The position numbers and the translations under genes were made by a program. 64,000 bases of DNA from Bacteroidales bacterium UBA6431 (lineage in GTDB: Bacteria; Bacteroidota; Bacteroidia; Bacteroidales; UBA932). The notes beneath the pieces are model-generated. The model was not told where the DNA came from and did not search any database. It saw only the letters and a program-made list of their open reading frames with translations. Below, one piece after another: positions 50,706-57,825 of this stretch. Where the stretch lies: contig DJOT01000051.1 in NCBI GenBank assembly GCA_002439095.1, positions 1 through 64,000 on the forward strand. Direction: 5' to 3'. Positions within the stretch are counted from its first letter, which is position 1; the number at the start of each line of letters is the position of its first letter.

Positions 50706-51899
50706 TACCTGCCCCCGGCAGAAGACATACCTCACCGAGGCAGTCTCCGCCGGGGCATTTTCCCCGGAAGGCAAGGCAAGGACAGCATCCGCGAGCTTGC
50801 CCCGGCTTATTTCTCCGGCGTCGATGCCAAAAGCATCGGCGCCGTTTTTTGTTGCCCAGCACATCAGTGTCCCGTAGGCCAAAGGCTCATGTCCCATTGA
50901 AGAAAGCAAGTGCGCCGCCCTGATCTCTTCGGAGAGAGGATTCCCCCTCCCGCCGAGGCAGATCCTCACACCGGAGAAGACTGCATTTTCATAAGGGAAT
51001 CTGACCCCGGAAGATGCCAGGTCCCGCGACGGGCTGTGAACAACGGTGACCCCGCGCCTGGCAGCCGTCCGCCAGTCCTGCCCATCCATCAGGGAGCAGC
51101 CGCAGAGCAGCACGTCGCTCTTCAGCAGTCCAAGAGAATCGAGATATCCCAATGGAGTGAGAGAATATGTCTTCTCAAAATAATCCAGCTCCGGCTTCGT
51201 GTCGGGAAGGATGACCCTTGTCATGAGAGAATGCTTGCGGGCGAAAGCGAAAGCACGCTTGAGTTCCTCCTGCTTAAGCGAACTCAGTTCCGGCAGGGCA
51301 AGCACCTTTACGCTTTCAACAGAATCCTCGGAAACCAGCGCCCTCTCTTTGTATGGCAGATCAGCAAGTATTCTGTATCCGCTGCTCTCCCCTATCTGCG
51401 CAGCCTCCTCGAAGTCCGGACAATATCCCGCATAAAACCCTGTCTGCGATGCCCCCTCAGGAAGTTTTTCCAGATCAGCGAAGCAGTCAAACATGAGGGG
51501 ACGGATCTCAAGCCCGGAGGCATCTATCTTCCTGTCCACACGGACATCTTCACCAGCCTCCAGTTCTGCAAAATACCCGCCGTCCATCAATATGTCCGTT
51601 CTCTTGCCGTCACAGATGACATTCTGAACTAGGATGGTCTTTGGAGCCTTGCAGCTCTCTTCGAGGGTACGGTATGCTTCGAGGACGGCATTGGCCCTAG
51701 ACAGGAACTGTCTGCCTTTCCACGTGAGGCTCACACCGCTGCGGGAGCGACACAGGAGTCTCGCCCCGGCATACTTTTCAAGTTCAGCGACATTCTGGCT
51801 GACGGCAGGCTGCGAAATGCCAAGCGCCCTCGCGGCCGCGGAAAAACTTCCGCAATCCGCGAGGGTCGCAAAAACTTTCAGCCTGAAACGGTCTATCAT
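50661..51899 (-). CDS. LysR-type DNA-binding domain fused to a degenerate amidohydrolase domain
   Basis: A 412-residue protein. Residues 1-85 are a LysR helix-turn-helix plus linker helix (FATLADCGSFSAAARALGIS, QPAVSQNVAELEK). The remainder is not the usual periplasmic-binding-like LysR effector domain. It follows the MTA/SAH deaminase-type amidohydrolase layout: KIDASGLEIRPLMFDCF where the family has PALFNTHTH, VTVVHSPSRDLASSG where it has V.HNP.SNLKLGNG, ICLGGRGNPLSEE where it has LGTDGAASNN, and GEISRGKLADAVLA at the end. The HxH pair, the barrel histidines and the metal-binding Asp are replaced, so it is probably a ligand-sensing pseudoenzyme (inference). It overlaps the upstream hydrolase gene by 4 bp. 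Confidence 0.75.
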   Translation of the reverse strand: MIDRFRLKVFATLADCGSFSAAARALGISQPAVSQNVAELEKYAGARLLCRSRSGVSLTWKGRQFLSRANAVLEAYRTLEESCKAPKTILVQNVICDGKRTDILMDGGYFAELEAGEDVRVDRKIDASGLEIRPLMFDCFADLEKLPEGASQTGFYAGYCPDFEEAAQIGESSGYRILADLPYKERALVSEDSVESVKVLALPELSSLKQEELKRAFAFARKHSLMTRVILPDTKPELDYFEKTYSLTPLGYLDSLGLLKSDVLLCGCSLMDGQDWRTAARRGVTVVHSPSRDLASSGVRFPYENAVFSGVRICLGGRGNPLSEEIRAAHLLSSMGHEPLAYGTLMCWATKNGADAFGIDAGEISRGKLADAVLALPSGENAPAETASVRYVFCRGQVLFDFRSHHKLDEVA

Positions 51900-52852
51900 A
51901 GCCCCTTCCTGCGGTCTGCCAGCCAGCGGGACAGGATCTGGAAGAAGTTCTCCCTCTGGTTTCCGAGACTGTCATGCCCGGAGTTCTCCACTGTGGTGAA
52001 GCCCCAGCCGTGTCCGCCACCGGTGAAGATGTGGAGTTCCCCCGGAACCCCGCATTTCTGCATTGACCTGTAATAGCGTATGCTGTTTTCCGGAGGTACG
52101 GCCCTGTCATCCCCGCTCAGCAGAAGGATGGTCTCGGGGGTGTCTGGGGAAACACGGTTTTCAAGGGAATAGTACTCGACTTCCTTCTGGCCCGCTTTAG
52201 GGCCTATGAGGTTCTTCCTGGTACCGGCGTGGGTCACGAATTCCTCGAAAGTAATTACAGGATAGATGAGTACGGAGAAGTCCGGCCTTGTCACCCCGTC
52301 CTCGAAAAGGGTGGATGCGCTGGCGGCAAGATGTCCTCCCGCGGAGAAGCCCATCACCCCGATCTGCTTCACTCCCCACTCCGCCGCGTGATGGCGGCAG
52401 TAGCGGAATGCGTTCTGCACGTCGCGGAGCGGCAGCCGGCAGTGTCCGTTAGGCATGCGGTAGAGCACCACGCACACGGCAATGCCCTGCTTTATGCACC
52501 AGTCCGCTACACGTGAGCCCTCGTTGGCCGCGGAGCAGTTGGAATAACCGCCGCCCGGGCACACTACTATCATCTGTCCGTTGCCTTTCTTCGGGAGATA
52601 AATGTCAATATAGGCATCATCGCCTATGTTTCCCACATTGCCCCTCTCGTTGACCGTGTTGGCTCCGCTCAGACCGTTGGCTTCAATGGGCCCGAGGGTG
52701 ACGGCTTTGCCGCCCTCTACGATGCCGAGGTCCACACCCTGCCCCTTCGGGTAGAGCTTCAGTGTCATGTCAGGCTTCACCAGTTCGTATGCGTTCACCT
52801 GTACAAACGCAAAGAGGGCTGCAAGAGCCCCCGTTATAAGTTTTCTTTTCAT
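51896..52852 (-). CDS. Exported alpha/beta hydrolase (acetylesterase-like)
   Basis: A 318-residue serine esterase of the alpha/beta-hydrolase fold with a signal peptide (MKRKLITGALAALFAFVQVNA). The oxyanion stretch is VCPGGGYSNCSA. The nucleophile is in GVMGFSAGGHLAAS. The Asp is probably in LLSGDDRAVPPENS and the His in GGGHGWGF. It resembles the esterases often annotated as xylan/acetyl esterase or endo-xylanase-associated, acting on small acylated sugars in the periplasm. It is co-transcribed with the LysR-fusion gene downstream (4-bp ATGA overlap), which suggests that the regulator controls this esterase or responds to related metabolites. Confidence 0.8.
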   Translation of the reverse strand: MKRKLITGALAALFAFVQVNAYELVKPDMTLKLYPKGQGVDLGIVEGGKAVTLGPIEANGLSGANTVNERGNVGNIGDDAYIDIYLPKKGNGQMIVVCPGGGYSNCSAANEGSRVADWCIKQGIAVCVVLYRMPNGHCRLPLRDVQNAFRYCRHHAAEWGVKQIGVMGFSAGGHLAASASTLFEDGVTRPDFSVLIYPVITFEEFVTHAGTRKNLIGPKAGQKEVEYYSLENRVSPDTPETILLLSGDDRAVPPENSIRYYRSMQKCGVPGELHIFTGGGHGWGFTTVENSGHDSLGNQRENFFQILSRWLADRRKGL

Positions 52853-52867
52853 CTGGAAAAGCTATGT

Positions 52868-53038
52868 CTACGCCTCTGAGATGGCGCCCATCGGGCAAGC
52901 GTCGGCGCAGGCGCCGCAGCTGATGCACACATCAGGGTCGATAGAATATACATCTCCCTCTTTGATAGCCCCTGAAGGGCACTCGCTCTGGCAGGTGCCA
53001 CAGGCGACGCAGACGTTAGGATCAATTTTGTAAGCCAT
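52868..53038 (-). CDS. 2x[4Fe-4S] ferredoxin
   Basis: A 56-residue bacterial-type ferredoxin. The two cluster motifs are CVACGTCQSECP and CISCGACADACP, with the classic internal symmetry. It is a likely electron acceptor for pyruvate:ferredoxin oxidoreductase. The ATG at 53038 (MAYKIDPN) is the normal ferredoxin start; the open frame extends a little further upstream. A promoter lies just upstream. Confidence 0.96.
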   Translation of the reverse strand: MAYKIDPNVCVACGTCQSECPSGAIKEGDVYSIDPDVCISCGACADACPMGAISEA

Positions 53039-53067
53039 AATTCTTATTGTGTTTTTCAATCAAAAGA

Positions 53068-53098
53068 CAAAAGTAATAGGAAAATCTGAATTAACAAG
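53068..53098 (-). promoter_or_regulatory. Ferredoxin gene promoter
   Basis: On the minus strand, TACTTTTG (53068-53075) and CTTG (53095-53098) are spaced by 19 bp. The leader to the ATG at 53038 is about 22 nt. Confidence 0.6.
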
Positions 53099-53122
53099 TT
53101 TTTCAAGGCAAAGATTTATTGC

Positions 53123-53130
53123 TAACTTTG
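53123..53130 (+). promoter_or_regulatory. Promoter -7 box of the DUF1573 gene
   Basis: TAACTTTG fits TAnnTTTG. It ends only 7 bp before the ATG at 53138, implying a leaderless or near-leaderless transcript. The -33 position has TTTT. Confidence 0.5.
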
Positions 53131-53137
53131 CGCTTGT

Positions 53138-53503
53138 ATGAAGACTTTAATCGCTTTTCTGCTGTCTCTGGCGCTTGCCGCGCCTCTCAATTTCGACAAG
53201 ACGGTACACGATTTCGGACAGGTGACCACTTCCGCGGGGCCGCTCACCTGCACTTTCACAGTGACCAACAGCTCCGGGGAGCCGCTGACCATATTCGCCG
53301 TGGTGTCTTCCTGCGGCTGCACCGAGGTCAAATGGACCAGGGAGACCATAGCCCCGGGGGCCAAAGGCAGCATCACGGCCACCTACTCCAACGATGAGGG
53401 CCCGACTTATTTCGACAAGACACTTACAGTATATACCTCCGCACAGAAGAAGCCGGTGATATTGCACCTGAAGGGAATCGTGAAGAAGAATGGCACAAAA
53501 TAA
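53138..53503 (+). CDS. DUF1573 domain protein
   Basis: A 121-residue exported protein (short signal MKTLIAFLLSLALAAP) consisting of one DUF1573 Ig-like domain. Typical stretches are FDKTVHDFGQVTTSAGPLTCTFTVTN and VVSSCGCTEVKWTRETIAPG, the latter with the family's conserved SCGC cysteines. The function of the family is unknown. It overlaps the topoisomerase start by 14 bp. The closely placed -7 box suggests a leaderless mRNA. Confidence 0.85.
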   Translation: MKTLIAFLLSLALAAPLNFDKTVHDFGQVTTSAGPLTCTFTVTNSSGEPLTIFAVVSSCGCTEVKWTRETIAPGAKGSITATYSNDEGPTYFDKTLTVYTSAQKKPVILHLKGIVKKNGTK

Positions 53504-55385
53504 CTACACAGAGGACAACATACGCACCATAGAAGGAGTGGAGCACATCAGGCTCCGCCCCGGAATGTACATCGGACGGCTCGGGGACGGGCGCAGTCCC
53601 GATGACGGCATCTATGTGCTGCTCAAAGAGATCATCGACAACTCCATAGACGAGTTCTCGGCAGGCTTCGGAAAGGAGATCCGCATCACCATCGAAGACG
53701 GCACCATCAGCGTGCGCGACTTCGGCCGCGGCATCCCGCTCGGCAAGGTGGTGGACGCGGTCAGCATCCTCAACACAGGCGGCAAGTTCGACGACAAGGC
53801 TTTCAAAAAGTCCGTCGGCCTCAACGGCGTAGGCACAAAGGCAGTCAACGCACTTTCATCCGACTTCTATGTCTGCTCGCACCGCGACGGGGAGTGCGCC
53901 CACGCCAGCTTCTCCCGCGGCAAGCTTCTCGACAACGCCACGGAGCCGACCCGAGAGAAGAACGGCACCCTGATCCGCTTCACCCCGGACAACCTCATGT
54001 TCGGCGACTACGCCTTCAACGAAGACTACGTCGTGACAATGGTCAAGAACTACTCCTACCTCAACAAGGGCCTGACCCTCACGCTGAACGGAGTGCCTTA
54101 CAAGTCCGAGAACGGCCTCCTGGACCTGGTCAACGAGAACCTGAGCGAGGAGCCGCTCTACCCGCCGATCCACCTCTCGGGCGACGACATCGAAATAGTG
54201 ATGAGCCACTGCAACGCCTACGGCGAGAACATCTCATCCTTCGTCAACGGCCAGAACACCCGTGACGGCGGCACGCACCTGGCCGCTTTCCGCGAAGCCA
54301 TAGCCAAGACCCTCAAGGAGTTCTTCAAGAAGAACTACGATGCCGCCGACTGCCGCCAGGGAGTCGTCGGAGCCATCAGCATACGCATCCAGGAACCCAA
54401 TTTCGAAGGCCAGACCAAGACGAAACTCGGCTCCAACTACATGTGGGAGAAGACCATAAGCGAAGGCGGCACGCTCAAGACCGACATCGGCCCGACGATC
54501 CGCTCATACGTCAACGACTTCGTATCCAAGAACCTTGACAACTACCTCCGCATCCACAAGGAGATAGCCCCCGTCATCGAAGAGAAGATCAAATCCTCGC
54601 AGAAAGAGAGGGAGGAGATCTCCGGCATACAGAAAAAGACCCGCGAGCGCAACAAGCGCACCAATGTCTACAACCGCAAACTGCGCGACTGCCGCTTCCA
54701 CTACAACGACAAGCGCAACGACAAGAACCAGGACAACGTCGAGAACTCCTCGATCTTCATCACAGAGGGAGATTCCGCGAGCGGGACCATCACCAAGGCA
54801 CGCAACGCCAACTGCCAGGCAGTCTTCTCCCTGCGCGGCAAACCTATCAACTGCTACAAGGAGAGCCGGCGCAAGGTGGCCGAGAACGAGGAGCTCAACC
54901 TGCTCATCTCCGCCCTCGGAGTGGAGGATGATCTGGACAACCTGCGCTACAACAACATCATAGTGGCAACCGATGCCGATGATGACGGCATGCATATCCG
55001 CATGCTGCTCCTGACATTCTTCATGAAATATTACCCCGACCTCATCCGCCGCGGACACGTGTACATACTGCAGACTCCCCTGTTCAGGGTACGCAACAAG
55101 AAGTCGAACCGCTACTGCTACAACCAGGAGGAGCGCGACAAGGCGGCCGCGGAACTCAAGACCGGGGTCGAGATCACCCGATTCAAAGGTCTCGGAGAGA
55201 TTTCCTATGACGAGTTCGTCCATTTCATCGGCGACGAGATGCGCAAGGATCCCGTAAGCCTCGCGGAAGAGGAGTCGATAGCGGAGATAATGAACTTCTA
55301 CATGGGCGACAACACCATCGACAGACAGAAGTTCATAATGAGGAATCTTCGCAGCGAAGAGGAGCTCGAAGACATAAATATCTGA
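53490..55385 (+). CDS. parE: DNA topoisomerase IV subunit B
   Basis: A 631-residue type IIA topoisomerase ATPase subunit that works with ParC to decatenate chromosomes. The GHKL ATPase motifs are EIIDNSIDE (about 47-55), VRDFGRGIPLG and SVGLNGVGTKAVNAL. The TOPRIM motifs are TEGDSASGTI (about 425) and DADDDGMHIR (about 493), and RFKGLGEISYDEF follows. At 631 residues, with no long insertion before the C-terminus, it fits ParE better than GyrB. parC is not adjacent in this window. It shares this gene name with the toxin at 406-699 only by convention; the two are unrelated. Confidence 0.9.
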   Translation: MAQNNYTEDNIRTIEGVEHIRLRPGMYIGRLGDGRSPDDGIYVLLKEIIDNSIDEFSAGFGKEIRITIEDGTISVRDFGRGIPLGKVVDAVSILNTGGKFDDKAFKKSVGLNGVGTKAVNALSSDFYVCSHRDGECAHASFSRGKLLDNATEPTREKNGTLIRFTPDNLMFGDYAFNEDYVVTMVKNYSYLNKGLTLTLNGVPYKSENGLLDLVNENLSEEPLYPPIHLSGDDIEIVMSHCNAYGENISSFVNGQNTRDGGTHLAAFREAIAKTLKEFFKKNYDAADCRQGVVGAISIRIQEPNFEGQTKTKLGSNYMWEKTISEGGTLKTDIGPTIRSYVNDFVSKNLDNYLRIHKEIAPVIEEKIKSSQKEREEISGIQKKTRERNKRTNVYNRKLRDCRFHYNDKRNDKNQDNVENSSIFITEGDSASGTITKARNANCQAVFSLRGKPINCYKESRRKVAENEELNLLISALGVEDDLDNLRYNNIIVATDADDDGMHIRMLLLTFFMKYYPDLIRRGHVYILQTPLFRVRNKKSNRYCYNQEERDKAAAELKTGVEITRFKGLGEISYDEFVHFIGDEMRKDPVSLAEEESIAEIMNFYMGDNTIDRQKFIMRNLRSEEELEDINI

Positions 55386-55390
55386 CAGTC

Positions 55391-55939
55391 ATGAACTTCT
55401 ATGGTTTTATAATGAAACTCTTCGGCTGGAGGGCCGACAGCGGAGCCGCTCCGGAGGAAAAATGCGTCATACTCGGAGTGCCGCACACCAGCATATTGGA
55501 CTTCCTCGTGGCGTACTTCTACTACAAGAGCCTCGGGCACACGGCACACGTGATGATAAAGAAAGAATTCTTCTTCTGGCCGCTCGGCCCGATTCTGCGT
55601 CATCTGGGCTGCATACCCGTAGACCGCAGCAACGGCGCATCCGTAGTTCGCAGTGTCATCTCCCATATCGAGGCCACCCCCGGAGAGTTCCATCTCTGCA
55701 TAGCCCCGGAGGGCACGCGCAAGCCGGTGCACAAATGGAAGATGGGATATCACACCATCGCAAGGGCGCTCGACTGCCCTGTCTATCTCGGGTATTTCGA
55801 CTGGGGGCGCAAGCGGGTCAGCATCGGGGAGAGATTCATCTGCACAGAAGACGCAAGGGCGGACACCGAACTGATACAGAAGAAGTACGAACAGCTGCAC
55901 CTGACAGCCCGCCACCCCGGGAACTATTGCACGCATTGA
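55391..55939 (+). CDS. 1-acyl-glycerol-3-phosphate acyltransferase-like protein
   Basis: A 182-residue PlsC-type acyltransferase. The first motif, normally NHxxxxD, reads PHTSILD (about 34-40), retaining the catalytic His-Asp pair. FWPLGPILRHLGCIPVDRSNG and LCIAPEGTRKPVHKWKMG are motifs II and III (the PEGTR block). It is shorter than typical PlsC (about 240) and lacks an obvious N-terminal membrane helix. It probably acylates a lysophospholipid or a related lipid at the inner membrane. It lies 5 bp after the topoisomerase gene. Confidence 0.82.
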   Translation: MNFYGFIMKLFGWRADSGAAPEEKCVILGVPHTSILDFLVAYFYYKSLGHTAHVMIKKEFFFWPLGPILRHLGCIPVDRSNGASVVRSVISHIEATPGEFHLCIAPEGTRKPVHKWKMGYHTIARALDCPVYLGYFDWGRKRVSIGERFICTEDARADTELIQKKYEQLHLTARHPGNYCTH

Positions 55940-55957
55940 AAAAAATGCCTATATTTG
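55926..55957 (+). promoter_or_regulatory. rpsF-rpsR-rplI promoter
   Basis: ATTG (55926-55929) and TATATTTG (55950-55957) are spaced by 20 bp. A small CCCC-TTTC-GGGG hairpin follows at 55961-55972 in the leader, and the ATG is at 56001. Confidence 0.65.
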
Positions 55958-56000
55958 CAGCCCCTTTCGGGGAATTATTACTTAATTAACAGTCAATAAA

Positions 56001-56411
56001 ATGATTAAACAGTACGAAACCGTTTTCATTGCAACTCCCGTTTTGTCTGACACCCAGATGAAGGAAGCGGTTGCCAAGTACACCAAACTCATCACCGACA
56101 ACGGTGGCGAGATCGTGTACCAGGAGGACTGGGGGCTCAAGCAGCTCGCCTATCCTATCCAGCACAAGACATCAGGATTCTACTACCTGATCGAGTTCAA
56201 GGCCGATCCAGAGTTCATCGCGACTCTCGAGACCCAGTACCACCGTGACGAGCGCATCATCCGCTATCTCACCGTAGCCCTCGACAAGCACGCAGTGGCT
56301 TATGCCGAGCATCGCCGCCAGACCCGCGCTGCCAAGGCCGCAGCCCCTAAGGCAGAGCCGGCTCCTGCAGAAGTCGAGGAAGAGACAACAGCAGAACAGA
56401 CAGAAGCATAA
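56001..56411 (+). CDS. rpsF: 30S ribosomal protein S6
   Basis: A 136-residue small-subunit protein that binds 16S rRNA together with S18. The beta-alpha fold is evident in YETVFIATPVLSD, EDWGLKQLAYPIQHKTSGFYYLIEF and DERIIRYLTVALD. An alanine/glutamate-rich tail (about 110-136) extends beyond the conserved domain. It is first in the conserved rpsF-rpsR-rplI operon with a clear promoter; rpsR follows by 15 bp. Confidence 0.98.
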   Translation: MIKQYETVFIATPVLSDTQMKEAVAKYTKLITDNGGEIVYQEDWGLKQLAYPIQHKTSGFYYLIEFKADPEFIATLETQYHRDERIIRYLTVALDKHAVAYAEHRRQTRAAKAAAPKAEPAPAEVEEETTAEQTEA

Positions 56412-56426
56412 TAAGGAGGAATCATT

Positions 56427-56699
56427 ATGGCAAACATCGTAAACAACGAAATCCGTTATCTGAACCCTCCTACCGTAGAGGTTCGCAAGAAGAAATACTG
56501 CCGTTTCAAGAAAGCGGGCATCAAGTATGTTGACTACAAGGATCCTGAGTTCCTCAAGAAGTTCCTCAACGAACAGGGCAAGATCCTCCCTCGCCGCATC
56601 ACCGGTACTTCACTGAAGTTCCAGCGCAAGGTGGCCCAGGCCGTGAAGCGTGCGCGCTCACTTGCTCTTCTTCCGTATGTAACAGACCTCCTTAAATAA
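56427..56699 (+). CDS. rpsR: 30S ribosomal protein S18
   Basis: A 90-residue small-subunit protein. KKKYCRFKKAGIKYVDYKDPEFLKKFL and GKILPRRITGTSLKFQRKVAQAVKRARSLALLPY carry the S18 signature. Each stretch spans the central part of the protein (about 20-85). The gene sits between rpsF and rplI with short gaps of 15 and 10 bp. Confidence 0.98.
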   Translation: MANIVNNEIRYLNPPTVEVRKKKYCRFKKAGIKYVDYKDPEFLKKFLNEQGKILPRRITGTSLKFQRKVAQAVKRARSLALLPYVTDLLK

Positions 56700-56709
56700 T
56701 TGAAGCGTT

Positions 56710-57153
56710 ATGAAAATCATTCTCAAGAAAGAAGTTGCCAATCTCGGCGAGGCCGGAGATGTGGTTGAAGTGAAGGCCGGATACGCTCTCAATTATCTTG
56801 TTCCACAGGGATTCGCTTCCGTAGGAACTCCGTCTGCCCTCAAGCAGCACGCAGAGACTCTCCGTCAGAGAGCCCACAAGGAGGCCAAACTCGTAGCCGA
56901 CGCACAGGCCACAGCAGCCAAGATCGAAGCTGTAGACATAACAATCTCCGCCAAGGTAGGAGAGAATGGCAAGCTCTATGGAGCTGTCACCGCAGCACAG
57001 GTAGCTGAGGCTCTTGCAGCAGCGGGTGTCGAGGTCGAGAAGAAAAACATCACCCTCTCCGATATCAAGGAGCTTGGCGAGTTCGAAGGCAAGGTAAAGT
57101 GCTACAAGGGCGTTTTCGCCAACATCAAAGTAAAGGTAGTGGCTGCCGAGTAA
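56710..57153 (+). CDS. rplI: 50S ribosomal protein L9
   Basis: A 147-residue large-subunit protein. The N-terminal KIILKKEVANLGEAGDVVEVK and GYALNYLVPQGFA are the L9 signature. A long connecting helix (about 40-75) leads to the C-terminal domain. It closes the rpsF operon, and a terminator follows at 57180-57213. Confidence 0.98.
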   Translation: MKIILKKEVANLGEAGDVVEVKAGYALNYLVPQGFASVGTPSALKQHAETLRQRAHKEAKLVADAQATAAKIEAVDITISAKVGENGKLYGAVTAAQVAEALAAAGVEVEKKNITLSDIKELGEFEGKVKCYKGVFANIKVKVVAAE

Positions 57154-57179
57154 TCGGACGGTCTCCAAATAGATTTCAA

Positions 57180-57213
57180 AAATCCGGTCCCCAGAGTGGA
57201 GACCGGATTTTTG
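57180..57213 (+). terminator. Terminator after rplI
   Basis: AAATCCGGTC (57180-57189) pairs with GACCGGATTT (57201-57210), followed by T-rich sequence. An alternative, mutually exclusive pairing exists between CGGTCTCC (57159-57166) and GGAGACCG (57198-57205). Confidence 0.8.
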
Positions 57214-57239
57214 TTTTATTTGAATGATCACTAAATTTG
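57210..57239 (+). promoter_or_regulatory. Promoter of the small membrane protein gene
   Basis: TTTG (57210-57213) and TAAATTTG (57232-57239) are spaced by 18 bp. The -7 box ends 4 bp before the ATG at 57244, so the transcript would be leaderless. Confidence 0.5.
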
Positions 57240-57243
57240 TAGA

Positions 57244-57651
57244 ATGAAACTTTCAGGCAGACAGATCCGGATACTCATATCGGCAGCATTCTATTTGATG
57301 ATGCTAATCTGCTTCATCGTACATCCGCCGGAAGCCGCAAGCATAATCCCCGCTGTCATTTTTCCGGCAGTTCTACAGTTGCTGCTGTCCATCCGTTCCA
57401 GACAATGGAACAGTCTGGCTTTCGCCCTCACCCTCATCCCTCCTGGCGCCATGGCCGCAGGAATCGCAGCTTGCCCGGTGCCGCTGCGGGCTTCAGCACT
57501 GATTCCCGGTCTTGCCGCAGCCCTGCTAGTGAGAGCCATAAACAGCCTCAAAAGATGGCCGGACTCCCGACCTGCGACGCTCCACTGGGTCGGCGCTGCC
57601 ATCGGAATGATGACTTTCGCAGCTACAGCGGCCGTCCTTCTCCAAGCCTAG
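57244..57651 (+). CDS. Small integral membrane protein of unknown function
   Basis: 135 residues with about four hydrophobic stretches long enough to span the membrane: ISAAFYLMMLICFIV (about 12-26), IIPAVIFPAVLQLLL (about 34-48), LAFALTLIPPGAMAAGIAAC (about 58-77), and a C-terminal helix near 113-134. I do not recognise the family. A promoter box almost touches the start codon. The coding potential is supported by hydrophobicity periodicity and by its position between a terminator and the next gene, but the evidence is modest. Confidence 0.55.
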   Translation: MKLSGRQIRILISAAFYLMMLICFIVHPPEAASIIPAVIFPAVLQLLLSIRSRQWNSLAFALTLIPPGAMAAGIAACPVPLRASALIPGLAAALLVRAINSLKRWPDSRPATLHWVGAAIGMMTFAATAAVLLQA

Positions 57652-57825
57652 CCCAGCATTGTTATTTTCGATATAAAATAAACCGCCCCCGAGGAAAATT
57701 CAAAACAGTTTCTTATATTGTAGTCTGATTCTGGCAGCCCGGACGGCACGATGCTTCCGAAGAAGCCAAGAAGTGTTGTAGAAAATCAACAAATAACTGA
57801 TAAACAACAATAAACGACATTTGCA

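Noticed and set aside
55961..55972. CCCC-TTTC-GGGG hairpin in the rpsF leader as an S6:S18 autoregulatory site
   Set aside because: The hairpin is short and lacks the expected bulged CCG-type motif; it was left as an unassigned leader hairpin.
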